Source of the DNA: Opitutia bacterium
Lineage (GTDB): Bacteria > Verrucomicrobiota > Verrucomicrobiia > Opitutales > Opitutaceae
Length of the DNA stretch: 64,000 nt
Reading direction: 5' to 3'
NCBI GenBank assembly: GCA_016217545.1
Contig: JACRHT010000012.1
Coordinates: forward strand, 372,001-436,000
The first letter of the stretch is position 1, and every line of letters starts with the position of its first letter. Shown piece by piece: positions 1-8,958 of this stretch. The position numbers and the translations under genes are program-made. The notes below the pieces were generated by a model. It saw only the letters and a list, made by a program, of their open reading frames with translations. It was not told the DNA's origin and did no database searches.

Positions 1-615
1 TTCCGGCTGCCGGCGTTTCTCGTCACACTCGCGGGCATGTTCTTCATGCGCGGCGCGGCGTTCTGGATCAACACGGAGTCGGTCGGCATCGCGCATCCGT
101 GGTATGAAAAACTCGCCTCGTTCGAGCTGACACTCGGTCCAGCGGCGCTGCCGACAACGGTTTTGGTCGCCCTCACCGTCGTGCTGCTCGGCTACATCGT
201 GGCGCATCACACGCGGTTCGGTCGCACGCTGTTCGCCATCGGCGGCAGCGAGCATTCGGCGCTGCTGATGGGGTTGCCAGTCGGAAGCGCGCGCGTCGCG
301 GTTTACGCCATCAACGGCGGTTGCGCGGCGCTCGCGGGCATCGTTGCCTCGCTCTACACCGGCTCCGGCAATTCGAGCATGGGCGCCGGGCTCGAGCTCG
401 ACGCGATTGCGGTGGTCGTGATCGGCGGCACGCTGCTGCGCGGTGGCCGCGGCCACATCATGGGCACGGTGCTCGGCGTGCTGATCTACGGCACGATCCA
501 GGCGGCCATCTTGTTCGACGGCCGTCTGAGTTCGTGGTGGATGCGGATCGTCGTCGGCGCGCTGCTGCTGACGTTCGTCCTGCTGCAACGCGTGCGCCTG
601 CCACGAAGCAAGTAG
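1..615 (+). CDS. yjfF: Sugar ABC transporter permease, YjfF-like (5' partial)
   Basis: Inner-membrane permease subunit of a BPD_transp_2 (ribose/galactofuranose-type) sugar importer. The reading frame is open from base 1, so the gene starts upstream; the first visible residues (LPAFLVTLAGMFFMRG) are typical of the middle of such permeases. Several hydrophobic segments are visible, with the family signature region around IGGSEHSALLMGLPVG and the conserved GGTLLRGGRGHIMGTVLGV. The C-terminus, with FDGRLSSWWMRIVVG and LLLTFVLLQ, resembles YjfF more than RbsC. The partner permease, ATPase and binding protein presumably lie upstream, outside the window. It ends convergently with the delta-60 protein gene. 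The family call is firm; substrate specificity is inferred from similarity only. Confidence 0.85.
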   Translation, partial: FRLPAFLVTLAGMFFMRGAAFWINTESVGIAHPWYEKLASFELTLGPAALPTTVLVALTVVLLGYIVAHHTRFGRTLFAIGGSEHSALLMGLPVGSARVAVYAINGGCAALAGIVASLYTGSGNSSMGAGLELDAIAVVVIGGTLLRGGRGHIMGTVLGVLIYGTIQAAILFDGRLSSWWMRIVVGALLLTFVLLQRVRLPRSK

Positions 616-691
616 CCGCGGCCTCACGTCGGCGCGTGTGCGAGGAGTTTGGTGCTCAATGAGCAACAATGCCCGGGTGGCGCGGCGGACC

Positions 692-714
692 CGAGTAACC
701 TATTAGGTTACTCG
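692..714. repeat. 23-bp palindrome with TATTA/TAATA centre (site 1)
   Basis: Perfect palindrome: arms CGAGTAACCTA and TAGGTTACTCG around a single T (A on the minus strand). It lies between two convergent genes, 33 bp beyond the stop of the delta-60 gene. The architecture, 11-bp arms around a central TAATA, is the same as at 33.5, 56.1, 56.5 and 59.9 kb. The AACCT-N3-AGGTT core also resembles the box known for E. coli MqsA, but the convergent position makes a promoter operator unlikely here. Confidence 0.8.
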
Positions 715-746
715 AGCGGGGAACGGCGCGGCGGCGCACGGTGAAT

Positions 747-3700
747 TCACTTCCGCGGACGTCGCGCGTGCGCGCGCCAGAGCAGCGCGAGTGCGAGCAG
801 GCCGGCGGCCCACGGGGCGGGAGCGCCGCCACCACCCGAGCTGTTCGACGAGCTGTTGGTGTCGTTCGTCGTCGTGCCGGAAGTGCCGTTCGAGGAAGTC
901 CCGGTGGTGGCGGGCACCTCGTAGATTTCGAGCTCGGTGAAGCCGGCCGCCGAGCCGACGCCCGACACGCTCGCGGTGTAGCTGCCGGGGGCGAGCGAGA
1001 CGTAGATCGCCGCGTCCTTGCTGCCGGTCGCGAGCGCGGGCGCCCCAACGTTGGTCGCGACGGTGCTCAACTGCGTCGCGGTGGCGCCAGACGTGCCGGA
1101 CGTGGTCGTGGGGGTTTCCCAGTTGTCGTTCGTGGCAATAGTGGTGCCGGAGCTGTTTTGGATCTGGAGCGTCGGATCGCTGTTGCCGCCGCTGAGACTC
1201 TGCGCCGACAGCGCCGGCCCGAGGGCGCGGACGAGCACGCCCTGATTCGAGCTGCCCTTGATGGTGAACTCGACGGCCTGTGTGCCGGTGTTGGTGCTCT
1301 CGCCGCCGCGGCTGGAATACGCGACGAGCTTCGACGGCACGTTGCCGTCCGCTTCGAACAGCTCGGTCATCACCGCGCCGCCCGCGCCCGCGCCGTCCCA
1401 AACGGCGATGAGGTAGGAGCCCGGCGTGAGAGTGGTGACGAGCGCGCTGTCGGCGTCGCCGGAGGCGAGCGTGAGTGCGCCGAGAGAATTACCGAGCGCG
1501 ATCGTCGCGGCGTCGGTGACCGGCGTGGTGCCCGCGGCCCAGAAGGCACCGGTGCCGGTGTAGAGCTCGATCTTCGGCTTCGTCGCGTAGTCGGAAATTC
1601 CCATGCGCGAGAGGCCCGGCCCGGCGGCGCGGATGAACACGCGGCGCGAGTTGGCACCGGCGATGACGAAATTCACGAACTGCACCTCGCTGCCCTTCAG
1701 GCGCAGCAGCGCGCTGAAGTCCGCGAAATAACCCGTCGCGCCGGAGTTGGTGCTCGAGGCGTAGCGCGTGCCGGTCAGCGACACTGTGCCGCTGCTCGAG
1801 CCCGAGCTGCCGCCGCTCGAGCCGCTGCTGCCGGACGAACCGGAGCTGCCGCTCGAGCCGGAATAGACGCCGACGGTGACGGTGCCGGCTGCGGTCGTGT
1901 TGTAGAATTGCCAATAGGCCTCCGTGACGCCGGCCGCGCCGCCGCCGGCTCCCACGGTGATGGCGCGAGCGCGGAGCAGGTAGTTCGTGCCGGAAGGCAG
2001 CGCGGTCGAGCCAGACCACGCCCACGTCTTGCCGTCGGACGAGGGCGTGGCGGTCCCCAATGTCGTCCACAGATTGCTGTTGGTTGAATACGACAGCGTC
2101 ACCGAGACGAAATTCGCGGCCGAGCCGGAGAGCGTCCACGAGGCGGAGCGCAGGTCCGAGCCGACCGAGAAACTGTAGGCGCCGCTGGTGGCGCCGCTCG
2201 CGCGGCTGAACAGATAGTCCGCAGATCCGCCGAGCGTAGTGAACTCGCCGCCCACGAACGCGCGGCCGTCGAGCAAGCCGGTGAGCGCGTGCACCGCGGC
2301 ATTGGCGGTCGCGGCGAACGTGGTGTCGAGTGAGCCGTCGGCCTTGAGCAGCGCGAGCTTCGCGTGGCTCTGCCCCGCGATGTTCGTGAACGCGCCGCCG
2401 ACGAGCACCGTGCCGTCGACGCGCGCGGACAGCGCGTAGACGCCGCCGTCGGGCGCGGGGTTGAACGCGGTGTCGAGCGAGCCGTCGGCGTTCAGGCGCG
2501 CGAGGTTGTTGCGCGTCTGGCCGGCGACCGAGGTGAATTCGCCGCCGATCAGGATCCGGCCGTCGGGCAGAGCTGCGACGGCCCGAACCGGCCCATTGAT
2601 CGACGGCGAAAAGGATCCGTCCACCGCGCCCGACGAGGTCAGACGCGCGAGCCGGGAGCGGGCGGAGCCGGCGACGTTCGCGAAATCGCCGCCGATGACG
2701 ATAGCGCCCGACGGAGTGACCGCCAAGGCGCGCACCGTGCCGTCCACGGACGGCGCGAAGCTGCCATCGAGCGCGCCGCCGGAGGTAAAGCGCGCGAGGC
2801 GATTGCGCGTCGTGCCGGCGATCGAAGTGAAATCGCCGGCGACGAGCACGCCGCCGTCGGCCTGCGCCGCAAGCGCGCGGACGGCGCCGTTGGGAGACGG
2901 ACTAAAGCTGCCGTCCGGGCTGCCGTCGACGGTGAGGCGGGCGAGGCGCGGAAGGGAAACGCCGCCGACCGCGGAGAAGTCGCCGCCGAGATAGAGCAGC
3001 GCTTCGGAGCGCAGATCGCCGAACGCGCCGGCGATGATCAGCGAGCCGTCGGCGGGCAGCGCGATCGCGTAAACGTAGTTGTCCGCGGCCGGATTGAAGG
3101 ACGTGTCGATCGCGCCACTGCTCGTCAGCGCGGCGACGTAGCTGCGACCAACGCCGGCGTCGGTGTTTTTGGGATCGTAGCCGAGTTTCGAGAACGCGCC
3201 GCCGATGAAGATGCGGCCGTCGGCGTGCACGGCGATGGCCTGCACGTAGGCGTCGGGCTCGGGCTTGAAGGTCTTGTCGAGGGTGTAGTCGGCGTTGAGG
3301 CGCGCGAGGTTGTGGCGGTCGGCGTCGTCCGTCTTCGTATCGTCGCCGTCGTCATCGTCGCTCTCGCCGTCGTCGAGTTGCAACGTGGTGAAGTTGCCGC
3401 CGAAGAGAATTTTTCCGTCCGACTGGCGCGCGACGGCCATCACCGGGCCGTTAGGCGTGGGCGCGAGGCCGGTGTCGAGCGAGCCATCGGTATTGAGCAG
3501 CGCGAGGTAGGCGGCCGACGTCGACGAACCGCCATTGGGCGCGAAGGTCGTGAACGAGCCGCCGGCGAGAATCTTGCCGTCCGGCATCCGAAGGAGCGCC
3601 GCGACCGCACCGTTCGCCGTGGGGTTGTAGCTCGTGTCGAGCGTGCCGTCGGCCTTGAAACGCGCGATGTAGGTCCGGCCGGTGTCGTCGGTCTTGGTGC

Positions 3701-6700
3701 CGTCGCCGTCATCGTCGTCGTTCTGTCCGTCGTCCACTTCGACGCTGGTGAACGAACCGCCGACCACGATGGCGTTGTCTGATTGGACGACGAGCGTGGC
3801 GACGCTGCTGTTGAGCGCGGGCGGGGCGAAGGTCGTGTCGACGGACAGATCGGAGTTCAGCCGCGCGAGATACGTGCGGGTGTAGCCGCCGGCGGTGGTG
3901 AACGCGCCGCCGACCGCGATCTTGCCGTCCGTCTGCAGCGCGAGCGCGGCCACGCTGGCGTCGAGCGACAGGTCGAACGCGGTGTCGAGCGCGCCGCCGG
4001 CACGGAAGTGCGCGAGGTGCTTGATGCTGCTGCCGGTGATGGTGAACGCGCCGCCGACGAGGAGGGAGCCGTCGTTCAGGATGAGCACGGCGTTGATGCG
4101 GCCGGTGAGGTTCGAGATGTCGCCGCGGCCGAACGACGTGCGCACGGCGCCGCCGGATTCGAACCACGCGAGCGCGTTGGTCTTCGTGGCGGAGGAGGCG
4201 GTGACGGACTGCACGAGCAGGGCGTTGACCGTGCCGTCGGCGCTGGTGGTGAACGACGTGTCGCGCACGCCCGCGGCGGAGAAACGAGCGAGGTTGGTCG
4301 TGGTTTGTCCGCCGAGGTTGGTGAAGGAGCCGCCCACGAGCACGCGTCCGTCGGTTTGCGGCGCGATGGCGGCGACGTGCGCGCCATTGGGGTTCGAGGC
4401 GCTGACCGTCCAGGATGACTGGAACGTGCCGTCGCTCGCGAGGCGCAGGATGTGGTTGCTCGCCGCGAGGGTATCGCTCGTGCCGCTGCTGGCGGTGGTG
4501 AAGCGGCCCACGAAATAAAGCGTGCCGTTCGTCGCCTTCGTGACGGCATAGACGCGGTCGTTCGTCTGCGTGGTGAAGCTGCTGTCCGGCGTGCCCGTCG
4601 TGCCGATGGCGGCGAGGTATTTGCGGGCGAGGACGTCGCTCGGGCCGACGTGGGTGAAGTAGCCGCCGATCACGGCGCGTCCGTCGGCGAGCGTGGCGAT
4701 GGCGGTGACGGTCGAATCGGCGCCGGGGTTGTAGGTCTTGTCGAGCGAACCGTCGGCGTTGAGGCGCGCGAGATTGCGGCGGCCGGCGTCGTCGTTGGTG
4801 GTGCCATCCTCGTCGTCGTCGTCGCCTTCGCCGTCGTCGAGTTGGAGCGTGGTGAACGTGCCGCCGAAGAGGATCTTGCCGTCGGTCTGCACAGCGATGG
4901 CACGGACGCTGCCGTTGGGGGTGGGGTTGAGGGAAGAATCGACGGTGCCGTCGGTGCTGACGCGCGCGATCGCTTGGAGGGTCGTGCCTTTGATGGACGA
5001 AAACGCGCCGCCGAGCAGGAGCTTCCCGTCCGACTGCGGCGTGATCGTGTAGACCGAACTGTTCACCGTCCAATCGAGGCTCGTGACCTTGCCGCTGGAA
5101 TCGACTTCGGCGAGGTAGGCGCGGCTGACGTTGTCGGTGGTGTTGTCCGTCGTGGTGTCGCTGTCGTTCTCGGTATACCAGGTGGAGAAGTTGCCGCCGA
5201 CGAGGACGCTGCCGCTGCTCTTGAGGAACAGGGCGAACACCGCGCCATTCGGCCCGGGCGCGTAGGCGGTGTCGAGCGAGCCGTCGGTGTTGAGGCGGGC
5301 GAGGTAGGTGCGCGTGGTGCTGCCGACCTTGGTAAAGGAGCCGCCGATGACGATCTTGCCGTCGGTCTGCACGGCGATGGCGGAGACCGTGCCGTTGAGG
5401 ACCGGGTTGAAAGCCGGATCGATCGTGCCGTCGCTGAGGATGCGCGCGATATTTTGGCGCGTGAGGCCGCCGAGCGTGTTGAAGGTGCCACCCACGATGA
5501 TGCTGCCCGATGACTCGACGGCGGCGACGGAGATGCTGCCGTCCTCGGCGCCCACCAGCGAGCCGTCGAGGTCGCCGCTGGCGAGGAGACGCGCGGCGTG
5601 GTTGCGCAGAACGCCATCGGTGACACCGGCGGGCAAGAACCGCGTGAACAGGCCGCCGACCACGATGCGTCCGTCGGATTGCAACGCGAGCGAGCGCACG
5701 GCGGCGTTCGGCGTCGGCGCGAAGCTGGTGTCGACCGAGCCGTCAACGGCGAGGCGAGCGAGGTAGGCGCGCGAGGTGGTCGTGCCGGAATTGGCCGGCA
5801 GGAAGGAGGCGAAGTCGCCGCCGAGGAGAATTTTTCCATCCCGCTGCACGACGACGGTCGAGACGCTCCCATCGGGCCGCGGCTCGAAGCTGTCCAGCGT
5901 TCCGTCGCTGCGGAAGCGCGCGAGGAAACTGCGGGTCTGGTCGCCGCTGTCGGACGAACCGCGCACCTTGGTGAAATCGCCGCCGGCCAGAATCGAGCCG
6001 TCGGACTCGAGGGCAAGGGAGAGCACGCGGTTGTTGGCGAGGACGGCGAAACTGGCGTCGAGCGAGCCGTCGGTGTTGAGCCGGGCGAGACGCGTCGCTG
6101 TGACTGCGGCGGCGGCGCCGTTCTGCACCGTGGTGAAGCCACCGCCGACGAGGATCTTGCCGTCGGGCTGCACCGTGAGGGCGAAGACGAGGCTGTTGAA
6201 ATTCGGTGCGAAGCTGGTGTCGACCGCGCCGCCGCTCGTCAGGCGTGCAATGCGGCCGCGAGCGATCGTGGCGCCGCTGCCGCCCGGTTGGAGCGTGGTG
6301 AAGCTGCCGCCGATCAGGATGTTTCCGCTCGCGTCGAGCGCGAGGGTCGCGACCTGCGCGGTGGACAAGCTGCCGCCAGTGGGGCGCGGGTCGAAGCCGG
6401 TGTCGAGTGAGCCGTCGGCGTTGAGGCGCGCGAGGCCCGAGCGCGCCACGGCGCTGCTGCTGCCGGTGCCCTGCGCGGTGGTGAACTTGCCCGCGACGAC
6501 GATGCGCCCGTCGGATTGCACGAGCACGGCAACGACATCGCCGTCGAACACGGGACTGAACGACGCGTCGAGCGTGCCGTCGGCGTTGAAGCGCGCGAGG
6601 TGCTGGCGGGTCACGGGCGCGGCTTCGCTGGGCGGTTGCACGGCGGTGAAACCGCCGCCGAGGATGACCTTGCCGTCGCCCTGCACGGCGGTGGCGTAGA

Positions 6701-6785
6701 TGTTGCCGTTGGCGTTCGGATCGAACGCCCAGAGCAGCGCGGGCACGAGGCTCCCGAGGAGCGTGAGGAAGCGGAGGAGTTTCAT
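747..6785 (-). CDS. Giant secreted delta-60 repeat protein with C-terminal anchor-like tail
   Basis: 2012-residue surface or secreted protein of unknown role. A signal peptide (MKLLRFLTLLGSLVPALLWA) is followed by about 27 copies of the delta-60 repeat (DUF5122), each with the pattern GKILVGGxFT...LARLNxDGSLDxxFxPxxNG and probably forming a beta-propeller-like array. Four repeats carry Asp-rich inserts before the LARL strand. After the array come an Ig-like stretch, a Gly-Ser linker (about 1795-1860), and two copies of the verrucomicrobial domain with VFIRAAGPGLS / VLVRALGPALS and an NDNW motif. The C-terminus is APAPW, a hydrophobic helix and then RAHARRPRK, which looks like a divergent exosortase/PEP-CTERM-style sorting signal (inference). 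The ATG lies 4 bp after the stop of the upstream barrel gene, so the two are probably co-transcribed. Confidence 0.88.
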   Translation of the reverse strand: MKLLRFLTLLGSLVPALLWAFDPNANGNIYATAVQGDGKVILGGGFTAVQPPSEAAPVTRQHLARFNADGTLDASFSPVFDGDVVAVLVQSDGRIVVAGKFTTAQGTGSSSAVARSGLARLNADGSLDTGFDPRPTGGSLSTAQVATLALDASGNILIGGSFTTLQPGGSGATIARGRIARLTSGGAVDTSFAPNFNSLVFALTVQPDGKILVGGGFTTVQNGAAAAVTATRLARLNTDGSLDASFAVLANNRVLSLALESDGSILAGGDFTKVRGSSDSGDQTRSFLARFRSDGTLDSFEPRPDGSVSTVVVQRDGKILLGGDFASFLPANSGTTTSRAYLARLAVDGSVDTSFAPTPNAAVRSLALQSDGRIVVGGLFTRFLPAGVTDGVLRNHAARLLASGDLDGSLVGAEDGSISVAAVESSGSIIVGGTFNTLGGLTRQNIARILSDGTIDPAFNPVLNGTVSAIAVQTDGKIVIGGSFTKVGSTTRTYLARLNTDGSLDTAYAPGPNGAVFALFLKSSGSVLVGGNFSTWYTENDSDTTTDNTTDNVSRAYLAEVDSSGKVTSLDWTVNSSVYTITPQSDGKLLLGGAFSSIKGTTLQAIARVSTDGTVDSSLNPTPNGSVRAIAVQTDGKILFGGTFTTLQLDDGEGDDDDEDGTTNDDAGRRNLARLNADGSLDKTYNPGADSTVTAIATLADGRAVIGGYFTHVGPSDVLARKYLAAIGTTGTPDSSFTTQTNDRVYAVTKATNGTLYFVGRFTTASSGTSDTLAASNHILRLASDGTFQSSWTVSASNPNGAHVAAIAPQTDGRVLVGGSFTNLGGQTTTNLARFSAAGVRDTSFTTSADGTVNALLVQSVTASSATKTNALAWFESGGAVRTSFGRGDISNLTGRINAVLILNDGSLLVGGAFTITGSSIKHLAHFRAGGALDTAFDLSLDASVAALALQTDGKIAVGGAFTTAGGYTRTYLARLNSDLSVDTTFAPPALNSSVATLVVQSDNAIVVGGSFTSVEVDDGQNDDDDGDGTKTDDTGRTYIARFKADGTLDTSYNPTANGAVAALLRMPDGKILAGGSFTTFAPNGGSSTSAAYLALLNTDGSLDTGLAPTPNGPVMAVARQSDGKILFGGNFTTLQLDDGESDDDDGDDTKTDDADRHNLARLNADYTLDKTFKPEPDAYVQAIAVHADGRIFIGGAFSKLGYDPKNTDAGVGRSYVAALTSSGAIDTSFNPAADNYVYAIALPADGSLIIAGAFGDLRSEALLYLGGDFSAVGGVSLPRLARLTVDGSPDGSFSPSPNGAVRALAAQADGGVLVAGDFTSIAGTTRNRLARFTSGGALDGSFAPSVDGTVRALAVTPSGAIVIGGDFANVAGSARSRLARLTSSGAVDGSFSPSINGPVRAVAALPDGRILIGGEFTSVAGQTRNNLARLNADGSLDTAFNPAPDGGVYALSARVDGTVLVGGAFTNIAGQSHAKLALLKADGSLDTTFAATANAAVHALTGLLDGRAFVGGEFTTLGGSADYLFSRASGATSGAYSFSVGSDLRSASWTLSGSAANFVSVTLSYSTNSNLWTTLGTATPSSDGKTWAWSGSTALPSGTNYLLRARAITVGAGGGAAGVTEAYWQFYNTTAAGTVTVGVYSGSSGSSGSSGSSGSSGGSSGSSSGTVSLTGTRYASSTNSGATGYFADFSALLRLKGSEVQFVNFVIAGANSRRVFIRAAGPGLSRMGISDYATKPKIELYTGTGAFWAAGTTPVTDAATIALGNSLGALTLASGDADSALVTTLTPGSYLIAVWDGAGAGGAVMTELFEADGNVPSKLVAYSSRGGESTNTGTQAVEFTIKGSSNQGVLVRALGPALSAQSLSGGNSDPTLQIQNSSGTTIATNDNWETPTTTSGTSGATATQLSTVATNVGAPALATGSKDAAIYVSLAPGSYTASVSGVGSAAGFTELEIYEVPATTGTSSNGTSGTTTNDTNSSSNSSGGGGAPAPWAAGLLALALLWRAHARRPRK

Positions 6786-6789
6786 GCCG

Positions 6790-8019
6790 TCAGAATTTGA
6801 AGTTGAGGCCCGAGCGGATGCCGAGGCCCGTGGACATTTTCACGAGCGCGCTGCGGCCACCGAGGGTCAGGTCGCCCTCGCGATTCGAGATTTCGTAGGA
6901 GGCGCTGCCGAAGAAGCCGGTGCGCTCGCTGAACCACCACTCGGCGTCGACGCCGCTGAACACGCCGACTTGCGCCTGGGTGGAGGCGTTCGATTCGTCG
7001 CCTGCCTCGACGGCGGTGGTCAGGTTGTCCATGTCGAGCGTCTCGGCGTAACGCATGCGCAGGCCGACGACGCTCACCGTGCCGCCGAGGGCGAGGCGCA
7101 TGGAGAAACGCTCGTTCGGCTGCCAGCGGAGCCACGGGCCGGCGCGCACGCCGAAGTAGGCGCCCTTGACCTGCCAGAGTCCGTTCACCGTGCCGCCGTT
7201 GGGCGTGATGGTCTCAACGCGGCTCTCCGGCGTGCTGGCGAGATAGGTCGTGGTGTTGATCGTCTGGCTCGTGGTCGTGCCGTCGGCGTTGGTGACGGTT
7301 TGGGTCGTGGTCGACGGCGCGGTGTAGCCGGTGCTGTCCGAACTGGAGGGGTCGCCACCGGGAGGCGCGGCGCCGAGCAGCGAGTAGGAATCGGTGATGG
7401 TGTGGAGCGTCACGGAGATGGAGCCGGTGGTTTTGGCGTTGAGGGTGTTGAGGCCGACGCCGAGCTCGGCGCCGACGGTCCACACGCGGCGTCCCGGGCC
7501 GAGGTAGCGGCCGAAGCGCCAGAGTTCGCGCGAGCCCTCGACGTCGATGCCGATGGAGGGGCTGCTCTTCGCGCTCACCGACGTGCCCTGCCCGTCCGTC
7601 TCGTAGCGGTGGAGATTGATGCTCGAGAGATCGCTGCTGACCTGCGAGGCGGAGGCGTAGCTCCAATAGTTGGTCCGGCCGTCGCTGGCGGTGGGCGTGC
7701 CGTCGGAGTCCGTCGTGTTGCGGAGATTGACGAAGCCGTCGTTGTAGGTGCGGTTCGCCTCGGTGGTCGTGTCCTTGAGGTCGAGCGAGGAGGAGATCGT
7801 GCCCACGTTGCGGAATTTCGCCTTGAGCTGGCCGCCGAAGCGCAGGGAGAAGGCCATCTGGTTGCGCGGCACGGCGAGCTCGTCGATGGCGTTGAGGTCG
7901 CGGATCATCTCGTCCTCGGATTGTTCCGTGGCCGGAGCCGGGGGCAGCGATTGGGCGAGAAGGGGCGCGGTGGACAACACCAGCGCACCCGCCATCAGGA
8001 GGACGGGGCGGAAAACCAT
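6790..8019 (-). CDS. Probable outer-membrane beta-barrel protein
   Basis: 409 residues with a clear signal peptide (MVFRPVLLMAGALVLSTAPLLAQ). The body alternates Gly/aromatic strands such as MAFSLRFGGQLKAKF, TVGAELGVGLNTLN, AYFGVRAGPWLRW and MRLALGGTVSVVG, and ends SGLNFKF with a terminal Phe, as expected for a BamA-assembled barrel. No specific family is recognised. It lies directly upstream of the delta-60 protein on the same strand with a 4-bp gap, so it may be that protein's outer-membrane partner (inference from context). It diverges from the LytTR regulator gene at 8206. An alternative is a non-porin autotransporter-like or OmpW-like protein. Confidence 0.72.
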   Translation of the reverse strand: MVFRPVLLMAGALVLSTAPLLAQSLPPAPATEQSEDEMIRDLNAIDELAVPRNQMAFSLRFGGQLKAKFRNVGTISSSLDLKDTTTEANRTYNDGFVNLRNTTDSDGTPTASDGRTNYWSYASASQVSSDLSSINLHRYETDGQGTSVSAKSSPSIGIDVEGSRELWRFGRYLGPGRRVWTVGAELGVGLNTLNAKTTGSISVTLHTITDSYSLLGAAPPGGDPSSSDSTGYTAPSTTTQTVTNADGTTTSQTINTTTYLASTPESRVETITPNGGTVNGLWQVKGAYFGVRAGPWLRWQPNERFSMRLALGGTVSVVGLRMRYAETLDMDNLTTAVEAGDESNASTQAQVGVFSGVDAEWWFSERTGFFGSASYEISNREGDLTLGGRSALVKMSTGLGIRSGLNFKF

Positions 8020-8044
8020 TTGGCGGTTTTAGACAGCCGGAAAA

Positions 8045-8070
8045 ATTTCCCGCGACCACTTCGGGACCAA
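8045..8070. promoter_or_regulatory. Candidate shared site upstream of the LytTR genes (copy A)
   Basis: ATTTCCCG, a GAC, then CTTCG and a G/C-rich end. A similar string (ATTTCCCG, GAC, CTTCG, TCCCA) occurs at 10291-10313, upstream of the second LytTR gene. Noticed by eye only; it may be a regulator-binding site or coincidence. Confidence 0.25.
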
Positions 8071-8205
8071 CGTCGCCTCCGCAGGGACGAAACCGCGGCG
8101 AAACGATGCGGACTGGCCGCAGCGAGCGTGCCGTGGCGCATGGTTGTGTCATTTTCGGCTCCAACGCCATTGGTCGCGGTCCAACCCCCGCACACACCCA
8201 TCGAG

Positions 8206-8958
8206 ATGAAATTGAAAGCCCTCATTGCCGACGACGAGCCGCTCGCCCTCGACAAGCTCCGGCGCCTGCTCGCCGCGGAAACCGACGTTGAAATCGCAGC
8301 CACGGCCACCAACGGGGCCGACGCGCTCCGCCTCGCCCGGGAAATCCGGCCGGACATCCTCGTGCTCGACATCCAGATGCCGCCGCTCGACGGCCTCGAG
8401 GTGGCGCACGCGCTCGACGAAGGCGCGCGGGCGGTGATCTTCACCACCGCTTTTCCGCAACACGCCGTGGACGCGTTCGGCGCCAACGCGGTCGACTATC
8501 TCCTCAAGCCCTACAGCCGGGAGCAATTCAGCCGCGCCCTCGGCCGCGCGCGCTCCCGCCTCGCGGCCACGACCGACACGACGCGCGTGGGCCGCAGCGA
8601 CCGCCTGCTGGTGAAATCGCGCGACCGCTACGTCGTCGTGCACGTGAACGACATCGAGTGGATCGAGGCGGCGGCGAACTACGTCGTGCTCCACGCCTCG
8701 AGCGGCAACCACGTGTTGCGCGGCACCATGACCGACACGCTCGCCGAGATCGGCGAGGATCTCTTTTTCCGCACCGGCCGCTCCGCCGCGGTGAATCTCG
8801 ATCGCGTGAACGAGGTTCTCTTCGACGAACCGGGCGAGCACGTGCTGCTGCTCCGCAGCGGCGCGCGCGTGCGGCTGCAGCGCAATTTCCGCGAGCTCCA
8901 GGACCGCCTCGAGAAACGCACCGCCGCCCGCGCACGACGCGAAGGGACCGCCGCGTGA
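8206..8958 (+). CDS. LytTR-family response regulator
   Basis: 250-residue cytoplasmic response regulator. The receiver domain occupies residues 1-120 with the acidic pair D9/D10, phosphoacceptor D55 (LVLDIQMPPLDG), T80/T81 and K101 (YLLKPY). A LytTR DNA-binding domain follows from about 130 to 240 (LVKSRDRYVVVHVNDIEWIE, then FFRTGRSAAVNLDRV). The ATG at 8206 is chosen because the receiver begins there; the same frame is open far upstream, but that stretch is antisense to the barrel gene. The stop overlaps the start of the kinase gene by 4 bp, so the two form a translationally coupled LytS/LytT-type pair. Its targets are not visible from sequence; the adjacent TonB receptor or the divergent barrel operon are candidates. 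Confidence 0.93.
   Translation: MKLKALIADDEPLALDKLRRLLAAETDVEIAATATNGADALRLAREIRPDILVLDIQMPPLDGLEVAHALDEGARAVIFTTAFPQHAVDAFGANAVDYLLKPYSREQFSRALGRARSRLAATTDTTRVGRSDRLLVKSRDRYVVVHVNDIEWIEAAANYVVLHASSGNHVLRGTMTDTLAEIGEDLFFRTGRSAAVNLDRVNEVLFDEPGEHVLLLRSGARVRLQRNFRELQDRLEKRTAARARREGTAA

Noticed and set aside
613-640. Another GTAG element at the end of the ABC permease gene
   Set aside because: The GTAG includes the stop codon and no paired stem with the expected loop follows.
1795-1860. Gly-Ser coding repeat in the delta-60 gene as a CRISPR-like or tandem DNA repeat
   Set aside because: It is a degenerate coding linker (SGS units) without conserved spacers.
6700-8205. Upstream extension of the first LytTR regulator
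   Set aside because: The extension is antisense to the barrel gene and lacks domain features; the receiver starts at 8206.
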